Shown here: positions 1-6,840 of the stretch, one piece after another
How positions within the stretch are numbered: position 1 is the stretch's first letter
Layout: the number at the start of each line of letters is the position of its first letter
Assembly: GCA_016704655.1 (NCBI GenBank)
Contig: JADIZR010000020.1
Coordinates: forward strand, 1 to 17,263
Length of the DNA: 17,263 nt
Direction of reading: 5' to 3'
From: Pseudomonadota bacterium
GTDB lineage: Bacteria > Pseudomonadota > Gammaproteobacteria > Steroidobacterales > Steroidobacteraceae
Position numbers and translations under genes: made by a program
The notes under the pieces: model-generated
What the model saw: only the letters and a program-made list of their open reading frames with translations
The model's database searches: none
Told to the model about the DNA's origin: nothing

Positions 1-98
1 AGCTCGATCGCCGCCTCGTCGCTAGGGAGGTGCCTGCGGATCTTGATGATCTTGCGCAGCTGCATGTGCAGGCTCTCGATCGCGGTGGAGCGGTCTAA
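1..98 (-). pseudogene. IS256-family (Mutator-type) transposase fragment, truncated
   Basis: Read on the minus strand from about 98 down to 1, one frame stays open and encodes a peptide containing TAIESLHMQLRKIIK followed by RRHLPSDEAAIE. This resembles the conserved C-terminal part of IS256-family DDE transposases, where a T-N-A-I-E-S-L-x-x-x-L-R-K block is followed by R-G-H-F-P-x-D-E-A-A. The frame continues past the left edge. On the other side the similarity stops where the 9-bp repeat array begins, so the N-terminal and catalytic portions are missing. Some conserved positions look changed (RS for TN before AIES; RRHL for RGHF), as expected of a decaying remnant. No terminal inverted repeat can be seen. 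The family assignment rests on motif recognition only. Confidence 0.72.
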
Positions 99-100
99 TC

Positions 101-180
101 CTTCCTGTCCTTCCTGTCCTTCCTGCCCTTCCTGTCCTTCCTGTCCTTCCTGCCCTTCCTACCCTTCCTACCCCTTCCTC
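101..180. repeat. 9-bp tandem repeat array (CTTCCTGTC unit), rapZ side
   Basis: Eight consecutive 9-bp units starting at 101 follow the pattern CTTCCT(G/A)(T/C)C: four CTTCCTGTC, two CTTCCTGCC and two CTTCCTACC, followed by a degenerate CCTTCCTC. The array begins where the transposase remnant loses similarity and ends inside the rapZ stop codon (179-181). On the strand of the rapZ transcript the repeat is purine-rich, reading TGAGGAAGGGG directly at the stop. The same unit recurs after murA at 8105-8242. Confidence 0.95.
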
Positions 181-1051
181 ACTCGTGCCGACGGCTCGTC
201 AGGTCACGATGGCGGACGAGTGCCACGCCATCGCTGCTGCGGAAATGCGCAGCCAGGCGCTCGGCCAGGTACACCGACCGGTGCTGGCCGCCGGTGCAGC
301 CGACGGCAACGGTGAGATAGCTGCGGTTGGATCGCACCAGCGAGGGCAGCCAGCGTGCGATGAAGTCACGCACGTCCTCGAAAAACCGGTTCACTTCGGC
401 CTCCTTGTCGAGGAACCGCGCCACCGGCTCATCACGTCCGGTCAGCTCCCGCAGGGCCGGGTCCCAGTATGGGTTCGGCAATGCACGAGCGTCGAACACG
501 AAGTCCGCGTCGTCAGGCACACCGTGCCGATAAGCGAACGACTGGAACAGGAGCGACGGCCCGGACTTCGCGCGGTCGACTACGCGTCCCCGGATCAGTT
601 CGCGCAGCTCGTGCACCGACAGTCGCGAGGTATCTATCGTCAGGTCGGCCGCATTGGCGAGCGGTGCCAGCAGTCGTTCTTCCTGCTCCAGGGCCTCCAT
701 GAGACCCACGCCGTGGCGAGTGAGCGGATGCCTGCGCCGCGTTTCGCTGAAACGCTTGAGCAGCGTCTCGCGATCGGCGCGCAGGAACAATGTTTCGCAC
801 GCGATGCCGCTCTTGCCCAGCGTCTCGACCAGCCGCGGCACCTCCGCGAGGTCTTCAGGGCGATTGCGCGCATCGACGCCGACCGCCGTCTGGCGGTACG
901 TGGATTCGCTGGTGCGGACGGTGTAGGCGATGAATCCGGGCAGGAGGCCGGCCGGGATATTGTCGACGCAATAAAAGTCGAGGTCCTCCAGCATGTCGAG
1001 CGCGACGCTCTTGCCGGAGCCGGACAGCCCGCTGACTACGATCAATCGCAT
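179..1051 (-). CDS. rapZ: RNase adapter protein RapZ (P-loop nucleotide-binding)
   Basis: 290 residues, against 284 in E. coli. The N-terminus carries a Walker A loop GLSGSGKS (residues 8-15), followed by a segment containing DFYCVDNIP, typical of the family. The C-terminal domain has the signature GCTGGQHRSV near residues 251-260. In Enterobacteria RapZ presents the sRNA GlmZ to RNase E and thereby controls glucosamine-6-phosphate synthase; whether this host has GlmZ cannot be seen here. It is the last gene of the kdsD-to-rapZ operon, 66 bp after hpf. The ATG at 1051 has a modest purine-rich stretch (AGGGGTGG) upstream. The stop codon is fused to a 9-bp repeat array, and the gene order beyond it is broken by a transposase remnant, where npr/ptsO is often found. 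Confidence 0.95.
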   Translation of the reverse strand: MRLIVVSGLSGSGKSVALDMLEDLDFYCVDNIPAGLLPGFIAYTVRTSESTYRQTAVGVDARNRPEDLAEVPRLVETLGKSGIACETLFLRADRETLLKRFSETRRRHPLTRHGVGLMEALEQEERLLAPLANAADLTIDTSRLSVHELRELIRGRVVDRAKSGPSLLFQSFAYRHGVPDDADFVFDARALPNPYWDPALRELTGRDEPVARFLDKEAEVNRFFEDVRDFIARWLPSLVRSNRSYLTVAVGCTGGQHRSVYLAERLAAHFRSSDGVALVRHRDLTSRRHE

Positions 1052-1117
1052 CTGACGCCACCACCCCTGCGCAGAACGCCTAGCAGTCTGGATTGTCGCC
1101 GGATTCGGGGTCCGCCG

Positions 1118-1444
1118 TCAGGGTGAAATCCCGGTTCCGTGACGGTGTCGCGCCGCCTGCGGGTCGCGGTGCTTTTCCTTGTGGCGGCGCACCTGCTCGT
1201 CGAGCTTGTCCGCCATGAGGTCGATGGCGGCATACATGTCGTCGTGGACGGTGGCCGCATGCACGGTGGTGCCGGACAGTCGAATCGTGGTTTCGGCCTC
1301 GTGCCGCAGCTTCTCGACCGTAAGCGTACAGTGCACGTCGATGACGCGGTCGCAGTGCCGCAGGATGCGCGCAATCTTCTTCTCGACATAATTCCGCAGC
1401 GGCGGCGTGATCTCGACGTGGTGTCCGCTCAGGTTGACTTGCAT
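1118..1444 (-). CDS. hpf: Ribosome hibernation promoting factor, short form
   Basis: 108 residues starting MQVNLSGHHVEITPPLRNYV, the usual opening of the HPF/RaiA (sigma-54 modulation) family. A central segment with KLRHEAETTIRL and DDMYAAIDLMADKLDEQ matches the second helix region, which ends in a basic KHRD-type tail. Such proteins bind the 30S decoding centre and stabilise inactive 100S ribosomes in stationary phase. Its length fits the short form, without the long dimerisation domain. The frame stays open far upstream, but the ATG at 1444 is chosen because a strong Shine-Dalgarno (GAGGAGGT) lies a few bases before it and family similarity begins there. It follows rpoN by 83 bp, the classical context that gave the family its old name 'sigma-54 modulation protein'. 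Confidence 0.94.
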   Translation of the reverse strand: MQVNLSGHHVEITPPLRNYVEKKIARILRHCDRVIDVHCTLTVEKLRHEAETTIRLSGTTVHAATVHDDMYAAIDLMADKLDEQVRRHKEKHRDPQAARHRHGTGISP

Positions 1445-1445
1445 C

Positions 1446-1460
1446 GTCCCGACCTCCTCT
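1446..1460 (-). promoter_or_regulatory. Strong ribosome binding site deciding the hpf start
   Basis: On the minus strand the sequence AAGAGGAGGTCGGGACG stands directly before the ATG at 1444. The near-consensus AGGAGG at good spacing selects this start over the frame that remains open far upstream into rpoN. Confidence 0.7.
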
Positions 1461-1527
1461 TGGTTTAGGTGCTGCCTCGCGTCAAGCAGATCGCGGCCGC
1501 GGGGGTCGGTTCCTGCCGGCACTGTAT

Positions 1528-2997
1528 TCATGCATGGGCGCGGGCGGCCGTCTGCCTGCGTTCGCTCGACGCAGCGAGGCCGAGTGCCTCGCGGTACTTG
1601 GCGACGGTCCGCCTCGCCACCTTGACGCCTTCGTCCGCCAGCAGCGTCGCCAGCTGGGCGTCGCTCAGCGGCTTCCCGGGCACTTCCTCCGCGATCAGCT
1701 TGCGGATGCGGGCGCGGATGGCGACCGACGATACGTCCTCGCCGTCGGCGCCGGAGACGTGACTGGAGAAAAAATACCGGAACTCGAAGATGCCGCGCGG
1801 CGTGTGCATGTACTTGCCCGTCGTCACGCGCGAGATCGTCGATTCGTGCATCGACACGGCCTCGGCCACGTCGCGCAGGATCATGGGTTGCATCGCTTCG
1901 TCGCCGCGCTCGAGAAACGCCGCCTGTCGCTGGACGATCGAGCGGGCCACCTTCAGCAGCGTCTCGTTGCGGATCTCGAGGCTGCGGATCAGCCAGCGCG
2001 CTTCCTGCAGCTGTGCACGCAGCGAGGCGTAATCGGCCGAACGTGTGACCAGGCTGGCATAGCCCTGGTTGACCTTCAGGCGCGGCACCGAGCCCGCATT
2101 GAGTTCGACGGCCCAGCCCTGTTCGGTGCGGCGCACGAACACGTCGGGGACGACGTACTCGGGTTGCGCGCCTGCGAAGGCCGAGCCCGGCCGCGGGTGG
2201 CAGCTGCGCACGAGCGCAAGCGCAACCTGCAGTGAATCCTCCTCGACGCCGAGCGCACGGCGCAGCGTGGCGAGATCCTTGTCCGCAACGGACTGGAGAT
2301 GGTCGCGTGCGATGCCGATCGCGAGATCGCGTCCCAGCGTGTCTTCGTCCAGCTGTGCGAGCTGGAGGATCAGGCACTCGCTCAGCGTGCGGGCGCCGAC
2401 GCCGGCCGGATCGAGCGTCTGCACGATCGCCAGCACCTGTTCGACGTCCGCCAACGTGACGGGAAGGTCGGCGCTCAGGTCCCGGGCGATGTCGGCGGTC
2501 GTCAGGGTGAGGTAGCCGTCATCGTTCAACGCGTCGACGATCGCCTCGCCGATCCACACCTGGCGCGGATCGAGCGGGCCGATCTCGAGCTGCCAGACCA
2601 GGTGCTGGTGCAGGTCGCGGCCGCGTTCATCGGTGAACTCGAGTGGGCGGTCGTCGTCGTCGGGGCGGGACCCGTCGCCGGACGGCGTCGAGGACTCGGC
2701 CCAGGGGTCTTCCATCTCGACGATGACGTCGTCCGGGCCGGGGTCGTCGGATTCGGCGGCTTCGCCTCCTTCGGTGGACTCGATTTCCGGCTCGCCCGTC
2801 GGCGTGACCTGGTCGAGCGGGGTGAGATCGATCGAGTCGTCCTCCTCCTGCTCGAGCATGACGTTGGTCTCGAGCGCCTCCATCACCTGTGCCTGCAGCT
2901 CGAGCACGGGCAGTTGCAGCAGCTTGATGGCCTGCTGCAGCTGCGGGGTCATCGTAAGCTGCTGACCGAGCTTGAGTTGCAGGGCCGGCTTGAGCAT
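1528..2997 (-). CDS. rpoN: RNA polymerase sigma-54 factor RpoN
   Basis: 489 residues (E. coli 477). Region I at the N-terminus is clear: MLKPALQLKLGQQLTMTPQL followed by the glutamine/leucine-rich helix that contacts enhancer-binding activators. Region II (about residues 50-125) is strongly acidic. The core-binding region follows. A helix-turn-helix lies near residues 376-396 (EAVSMHESTISRVTTGKY), and the RpoN box ARRTVAKYRE at 461-470 recognises the -24 element. All diagnostic parts are present, so the protein should be functional. It directs transcription from -24/-12 promoters with AAA+ activators. The start at 2997 lacks an obvious Shine-Dalgarno, but the family N-terminus begins exactly there. 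It lies 59 bp after lptB in the LPS export operon, a conserved gammaproteobacterial arrangement. Confidence 0.97.
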   Translation of the reverse strand: MLKPALQLKLGQQLTMTPQLQQAIKLLQLPVLELQAQVMEALETNVMLEQEEDDSIDLTPLDQVTPTGEPEIESTEGGEAAESDDPGPDDVIVEMEDPWAESSTPSGDGSRPDDDDRPLEFTDERGRDLHQHLVWQLEIGPLDPRQVWIGEAIVDALNDDGYLTLTTADIARDLSADLPVTLADVEQVLAIVQTLDPAGVGARTLSECLILQLAQLDEDTLGRDLAIGIARDHLQSVADKDLATLRRALGVEEDSLQVALALVRSCHPRPGSAFAGAQPEYVVPDVFVRRTEQGWAVELNAGSVPRLKVNQGYASLVTRSADYASLRAQLQEARWLIRSLEIRNETLLKVARSIVQRQAAFLERGDEAMQPMILRDVAEAVSMHESTISRVTTGKYMHTPRGIFEFRYFFSSHVSGADGEDVSSVAIRARIRKLIAEEVPGKPLSDAQLATLLADEGVKVARRTVAKYREALGLAASSERRQTAARAHA

Positions 2998-3056
2998 TGA
3001 CGAATCGGCGATCGAAGCGAAAGCGGGCTGGCGTGGGTGGGCTCGCGCCAGACGTG

Positions 3057-3791
3057 TCAGAGACGGAAATCCTGGCCCAAGTAGACCTCACGCACCTGAG
3101 GATTGGCAAGAATCTCTTCCGCCGAACCGGACGCGATCACACTTCCGGCGCTGACGATGTAGGCGCGGCTGCAAATGCCAAGTGTTTCACGCACGTTGTG
3201 GTCGGTGATCAGTACGCCGATGTTGCGCGAACTGAGGTGGCGGATGATGCGCTGGATGTCGATCACCGAAATCGGATCCACGCCGGCGAACGGCTCGTCG
3301 AGCAGGATGAAGCGTGGCTCCGCGGCCAGCGCGCGCGCGATCTCGACGCGCCGGCGTTCGCCGCCCGACAGGCTCATGCCGCTGCTCGACCGGATGTGAC
3401 CGATGTGCAACTCCTCGAGCAGGGCATCCAGCGCTGAAAGGCGCGCGTCATCGTCGTCGAGGTCGGCTCGCGTCTCGAGGATCGCCAGGATGTTGTCCTC
3501 GACCGATAGTTTACGAAACACTGACGCCTCCTGCGGCAGGTAGCCGACGCCCAGCTGGGCGCGACGGTACATCGGCAGGCGTGTCAGTTCCTGGTCGTCG
3601 AGGTGGATGCGGCCTTCGTCGCACGGCACCAGGCCGACGATCATGTAGAAGGCGGTGGTCTTGCCGGCGCCGTTCGGGCCGAGCAGGCCGACGACTTCGC
3701 CGGAGGTCACCTCGAGCGACAGGTCTTTCACCACCTGCCGCGAGCGATAGCTCTTGCCCAGCGCCTCGGCGCGCAACCGGCTCGTCGTCAT
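3057..3791 (-). CDS. lptB: LPS export ABC transporter ATP-binding protein LptB
   Basis: 244 residues. ABC ATPase motifs appear in order: Walker A GPNGAGKTT (38-46), Q-loop Gln87 within GYLPQEAS, signature LSGGERRRVEIARAL (141-155), Walker B FILLDEP (161-167, catalytic Glu166) and switch His198 in ITDHNV. LptB powers the LptB2FG complex, which extracts LPS from the inner membrane and pushes it along the LptC-LptA bridge. The frame is open upstream, but the ATG at 3791 begins the family N-terminus and overlaps the lptA stop in an ATGA arrangement, so the two are probably translationally coupled. lptF and lptG are not in the window, as is usual since they lie elsewhere. Confidence 0.97.
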   Translation of the reverse strand: MTTSRLRAEALGKSYRSRQVVKDLSLEVTSGEVVGLLGPNGAGKTTAFYMIVGLVPCDEGRIHLDDQELTRLPMYRRAQLGVGYLPQEASVFRKLSVEDNILAILETRADLDDDDARLSALDALLEELHIGHIRSSSGMSLSGGERRRVEIARALAAEPRFILLDEPFAGVDPISVIDIQRIIRHLSSRNIGVLITDHNVRETLGICSRAYIVSAGSVIASGSAEEILANPQVREVYLGQDFRL

Positions 3792-4450
3792 GGGCCGCTG
3801 CCACTGTCGGGCTTTGCCGCAGGAGTCTTCTGCGGGGGATTGATCGTGATCTTCACGCCGCCCGGGTCTTTCTCGTTCGGGTTGGCCTGCACGCGCTCGC
3901 GGCCGATGTCGTACACCAGCGTGTTGCCGCGAATCTCGTTGTTGCCGTCGGTGAGCCAGGCATCTCCCGTCAGGCGCACGGTTGCGGCCTTGACGTCGTA
4001 ATCGATGGCGGCCGCGCGTCCCCGCGCCACCTGGTTCTTTTCCTTGAGCCGCTGCTCGAACTGCGCCGGCGTACCCTTGATCGAAGCGCTGGCGATCGCG
4101 TTGTTGCGGAACATCACGCGTGCCTCGCTCGACTGCAGCTTGCCGCCGGGCACAGTGATCGTCACGTCGCCCAGCAGCCGCCACTCGGAGTTGTTGAACT
4201 CGAGCCCGGTCGCACTTGCCTGCTGCGCGGTGACCTCGAGGCCACCCTGCGTGATTTTCACGCGCTTGAACAGCAGCGTGTTGTTCTTGTAGTCGAAATC
4301 CGACGATGCGGCTTCGAGGTTGATCGGGAGTTCCGAGTTGCCCGCGGGCAGTCCGGTCTGCGCGCCAGCAAACGGAACGGTGCCCAGCAGCGTCACGCTG
4401 GCCAGGAGCAGGCTGCGCGCCGGTCGGCGCTTAAGGAATGAACTGGCCAT
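3788..4450 (-). CDS. lptA: LPS transport periplasmic protein LptA
   Basis: 220 residues. A signal peptide is evident: basic start (KRRPARS), hydrophobic core and a likely cleavage after AGA near residue 30. The mature part shows OstA/LptA beta-jellyroll repeats such as SSDFDYKNNTLLFKRVKI, GLEVTAQQASA and SSEARVMFRNNAI. The C-terminal tail is proline- and lysine-rich and probably disordered. LptA forms the periplasmic bridge that carries LPS from LptC to LptD. The gene overlaps the end of lptC by 20 bp and the start of lptB by 4 bp, so its position alone supports the assignment. It is somewhat longer than E. coli LptA (185). Confidence 0.94.
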   Translation of the reverse strand: MASSFLKRRPARSLLLASVTLLGTVPFAGAQTGLPAGNSELPINLEAASSDFDYKNNTLLFKRVKITQGGLEVTAQQASATGLEFNNSEWRLLGDVTITVPGGKLQSSEARVMFRNNAIASASIKGTPAQFEQRLKEKNQVARGRAAAIDYDVKAATVRLTGDAWLTDGNNEIRGNTLVYDIGRERVQANPNEKDPGGVKITINPPQKTPAAKPDSGSGP

Positions 4451-5015
4451 TGACGTTCGATTCTAGCCGCAGCGTTCCCTGGTTCAAACCGACGCGCATG
4501 CCGCGTCCGCGCAACTGGTGGGTTCCGATGTCCACGGTCACGGCTGCCGCCGTCTGCACTACGTTCGTGCGCGTGTCGTAAGCCAGCTCGTCAGTGCGGA
4601 TGACGGCTTGGCCCTCGCCGCGCTCTGCCGTGCCGACCACGAGCACGTTGCCCTCCAGCTGCAGCGACCCGCGGTCGCTCGGCAGGCGTCCGCGATCCGC
4701 GGTCACGCGCCACTCACCCTGCTTCTGCGTGGTGTAGTCCAGTTCGATCTGTGCCAGGTGCACGCTCTGGTCGGCGAGCTGCTGCTCGATCGAGCGGGCG
4801 CGTACCACGACCCGCGGTCTGCCGTCCGCGCCGAGTTCCGTGAGCCTGGCGTCGTTCAGGTAATAGCCGCGTTCGTCCGCGGCGGCGGTGGACTCCGTTG
4901 CATCGTCCGGACTGCCCGCCAGCATGTTGAGCAGCAGGGCGCCGCCGGCCACCACCGCGACCATCGTCACGATGCGCTGGATCAGGTGCCGTGTGCGGTC
5001 AGCAGCAGATCGCAT
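4431..5015 (-). CDS. lptC: LPS export inner-membrane protein LptC
   Basis: 194 residues with a single N-terminal membrane segment (about 14-33, rich in V, A and L) and a periplasmic domain of the LptC/YrbK family. The part around residues 50-120 has the pattern GYYLNDARLTELGADGRPRV and the later DRGRLPSDRGSLQLEGNVLV that marks the jellyroll. LptC anchors the periplasmic bridge to LptB2FG and hands LPS to LptA. It overlaps kdsC upstream by 34 bp and lptA downstream by 20 bp. LptC sequences vary widely, so the call leans partly on position, but the length and topology match (E. coli 191). Confidence 0.92.
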   Translation of the reverse strand: MRSAADRTRHLIQRIVTMVAVVAGGALLLNMLAGSPDDATESTAAADERGYYLNDARLTELGADGRPRVVVRARSIEQQLADQSVHLAQIELDYTTQKQGEWRVTADRGRLPSDRGSLQLEGNVLVVGTAERGEGQAVIRTDELAYDTRTNVVQTAAAVTVDIGTHQLRGRGMRVGLNQGTLRLESNVNGQFIP

Positions 5016-5488
5016 ACTTCTCTCACGGCACCGTGGCCGCCGGCCGCAGGCGTGGTCCAGTGGGCTGCGGCGCGCGCCGTCGCATGGGCATCCGCCACGG
5101 CGACCGCCAGGACTGCGCGCTCGAGCATCGGCACGTCGGGAGTGTCGTCGCCCACGCAGGCCAGCGCGTCGGCAGCGACCTGCAGTTCGTGCAGGAGTTC
5201 GTCGAGTGCAGCGCGCTTGTCGGCAATGCCCTGGCGCACGTGGCGAATGCCCAGTTCAGCCGCGCGGCGCGCGACCGCCGGCGAATCGCGGCCGGAAATG
5301 ATGGCGACGGCGATGCCGGCGCGCTGCACGGCGACGATGCCGGAGCCATCACGCACGTGGAAGACCTTGGTTTCCTCGCCATGGGCGGTGATGTGCAGGC
5401 GGCCGTCGGTCAGGACGCCGTCGACGTCGAGCACCAGCAGCCGGACCCGACGGGCACGCTCGAGCAGGGCCGGATCGTGCTGCGTCAC
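4982..5488 (-). CDS. kdsC: 3-deoxy-D-manno-octulosonate 8-phosphate phosphatase KdsC
   Basis: 168 residues of the C0-type HAD phosphatase family. Motif I DVDGVLTDG (21-29) has nucleophile Asp21 and acid/base Asp23. Motif II ISGRDS is at 64-69, Lys91 follows GIAD, and motif IV is GDDTPD (113-118). The enzyme dephosphorylates Kdo-8-phosphate to Kdo, the penultimate step before CMP-Kdo formation for lipid A core assembly. The start is GTG at 5486-5488, which overlaps the kdsD stop as GTGA, indicating translational coupling. The 3' end overlaps lptC by 34 bp. Length is close to the family norm (E. coli 188, with a longer N-terminus). Confidence 0.95.
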   Translation of the reverse strand: MTQHDPALLERARRVRLLVLDVDGVLTDGRLHITAHGEETKVFHVRDGSGIVAVQRAGIAVAIISGRDSPAVARRAAELGIRHVRQGIADKRAALDELLHELQVAADALACVGDDTPDVPMLERAVLAVAVADAHATARAAAHWTTPAAGGHGAVREVCDLLLTAHGT

Positions 5489-6465
5489 ATGACACCCGCG
5501 CGCAGCAGGTCGTGGACATTGAGGGCGCCGACCAGCAGCCGGTCGTCATTCGACTGCACGACCGGCAAGGACGTGATGCGATGCGTTTCCATCAGATGCA
5601 CGGCTTCGGCCGCGAGCATCCGCGGCTCCGCAACCTTGCACTTCGTCGTCATGACGTCGGCCATGCGCGTGGCGTGGATATCGAGCTGCCGGTCGAGCGT
5701 GCGACGCAGGTCGCCGTCCGTGAAGATTCCAAGCACGCGGCCAGCGGCGTCCACCACGGTGGTCATGCCGAGGCCCTTGCGGCTCATTTCGAGCAGGCCG
5801 GCGCTCAGCGGCGTGTCCGGGCCGACCCGCGGCAGCTCGTCGCCTTTGCGCATGACGTCCTCGACGTGCAGCAGCAGGCGCCGGCCGAGGCTGCCGCCCG
5901 GGTGCGAGCGCGCGAAGTCTTCCTCGGTGAAGCCGCGGGCCTCGAGCACAGCGATCGCGAGCGCGTCACCCATGGCGAGGGTTGCCGTCGTGCTCGCCGT
6001 CGGCGCGAGGTTGAGCGGACAGGCTTCGGCGGGCACGCTGACGTCGAGCGTGACGGTGGCGTAGCGGGCCAGGGTGGAACTGCCGTTGCCCGTCAATGCG
6101 AGCAACGGCACGTCGAGCCGCTTGATGACCGGCAGGATGGTCAGCAGCTCGTCCGTCTCGCCGGAGTTCGAGAGTGCGAGCACGACGTCGGCCGCCGTGA
6201 TCATGCCGATGTCGCCGTGGATCGCTTCGCCGGGATGCAGGAAAAAAGACGGGGTGCCGGTGCTGGCGAGCGTCGCGGCGATCTTGCTGCCGACGTGGCC
6301 CGACTTGCCCATGCCGGTCACGACGACCTTGCCAGTGCAGGCCATGACGACGTCACAGGCGCGGGCGAACGAGTCGTCGAGACGGTGCTCCAGGGCCGCG
6401 ACGGCTGCGGCCTCGGTGGCGAGGACACGGCGGCCGCGGGCGATCATCAGGCTCGGGTCGGTCAT
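5485..6465 (-). CDS. kdsD: D-arabinose 5-phosphate isomerase KdsD
   Basis: 326 residues from the ATG at 6465 (E. coli 328). An SIS sugar-isomerase domain (about 40-175) contains GMGKSGHVGSK and LSNSGETDE. Two CBS domains follow from about residue 203 (VEDVMRKG..., ADVMTTKCKV...). Lys54, Glu106, Glu147 and His188 (in SHPGGSLG) line up with the residues recalled as catalytic in the E. coli enzyme. It converts ribulose-5-phosphate to arabinose-5-phosphate for Kdo synthesis and begins the leftward LPS operon. An alternative in-frame GTG start at 6519 has a better Shine-Dalgarno (AAAGGAG) but would add 18 residues without family similarity. The 4-bp overlap with kdsC is conserved operon behaviour. 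Confidence 0.95.
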   Translation of the reverse strand: MTDPSLMIARGRRVLATEAAAVAALEHRLDDSFARACDVVMACTGKVVVTGMGKSGHVGSKIAATLASTGTPSFFLHPGEAIHGDIGMITAADVVLALSNSGETDELLTILPVIKRLDVPLLALTGNGSSTLARYATVTLDVSVPAEACPLNLAPTASTTATLAMGDALAIAVLEARGFTEEDFARSHPGGSLGRRLLLHVEDVMRKGDELPRVGPDTPLSAGLLEMSRKGLGMTTVVDAAGRVLGIFTDGDLRRTLDRQLDIHATRMADVMTTKCKVAEPRMLAAEAVHLMETHRITSLPVVQSNDDRLLVGALNVHDLLRAGVM

Positions 6466-6568
6466 GGCACGGTCGGGTCGATCCAGGAAGGCCCACAGTC
6501 TACAGCCTACAGCCGGCACGCCTTCTCCTTTAGGAATCGCGGGCTGTATCCGACCCGGCGAAACCACC
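6466..6568. promoter_or_regulatory. Divergent intergenic region between kdsD and ibaG
   Basis: About 100 bp separate the two divergent start codons, so promoters for both the leftward LPS/rpoN operon and rightward ibaG-murA should lie here or just inside the genes. I see no convincing -35/-10 pair. Visible elements are a short direct repeat CTACAGC-CTACAGC near 6499-6513, a 7-bp inverted pair CGGGTCG (6474-6480) / CGACCCG (6551-6557), and an AAAGGAG motif read leftward (6525-6531) that could serve a GTG start at 6519. Confidence 0.45.
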
Positions 6569-6826
6569 ATGACGGCCGACGAAGTCACCCAACTGATCCA
6601 CGCCGGCCTGCCCGGTGCCCAGGTCCGCGTGCTGACCGACGACGATACCCATTTCGAGGCCATCGTCATTGCGACCCAGTTCGAGGGCAAGCGCTCCATC
6701 CAGCGCCACCAGCTCGTGTACGCGGGGCTGGGCGCCAGGATGGGACGCGAGGTCCACGCCCTGTCGATCCAGGCCTACACCCCTGCCGAGTGGCAGACCG
6801 AGCGGGGCGGCGCCGAGCCGCGCTGA
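6569..6826 (+). CDS. ibaG: BolA-family protein IbaG
   Basis: 85 residues of the small BolA/IbaG fold. The diagnostic block RHQLVYAGLG appears in the middle (about 46-55), after an acidic loop with DDDTHFEAIV and before the C-terminal HALSIQAYTPAEW. Family members bind [2Fe-2S] clusters together with monothiol glutaredoxins; IbaG in E. coli is linked to acid stress and envelope homeostasis. It lies 14 bp upstream of murA, its usual neighbour, with the murA ribosome binding site in the gap. The frame extends far upstream, but that part is antisense to kdsD. The ATG at 6569 starts the family N-terminus. The mla genes that precede ibaG in E. coli are not present here. Confidence 0.9.
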   Translation: MTADEVTQLIHAGLPGAQVRVLTDDDTHFEAIVIATQFEGKRSIQRHQLVYAGLGARMGREVHALSIQAYTPAEWQTERGGAEPR

Positions 6827-6828
6827 CC

Positions 6829-6833
6829 AGGAG
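6829..6833 (+). promoter_or_regulatory. Ribosome binding site for the murA GTG start
   Basis: AGGAG stands 7 bp before the GTG at 6841. The frame is open for more than a kilobase upstream because of antisense coding, so this site and the family N-terminus together fix the start. Confidence 0.7.
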
Positions 6834-6840
6834 CCGAGCC

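Noticed and set aside
101..180. CRISPR array
   Set aside because: The units are 9 bp and contiguous, without spacers; no cas genes are nearby.
43..315. Plus-strand frame with a Pro-Ser-Cys repeat peptide across the repeat array
   Set aside because: The peptide is the translation of the 9-bp repeat and then of the antisense of rapZ; no ribosome site or family similarity.
1445..2377. Upstream extension of hpf within rpoN
   Set aside because: The extension is an out-of-frame reading of rpoN; a strong ribosome site fixes the hpf start at 1444.
6474..6557. CGGGTCG/CGACCCG inverted pair as an operator
   Set aside because: Seven-bp arms with a 70-bp spacer in GC-rich DNA are expected by chance; kept only as a note in the intergenic entry.
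5512..6840. Long plus-strand frame running into murA as an N-terminal extension
   Set aside because: This part is antisense to kdsD and overlaps ibaG; murA has its own ribosome site and a family-matching N-terminus at 6841.
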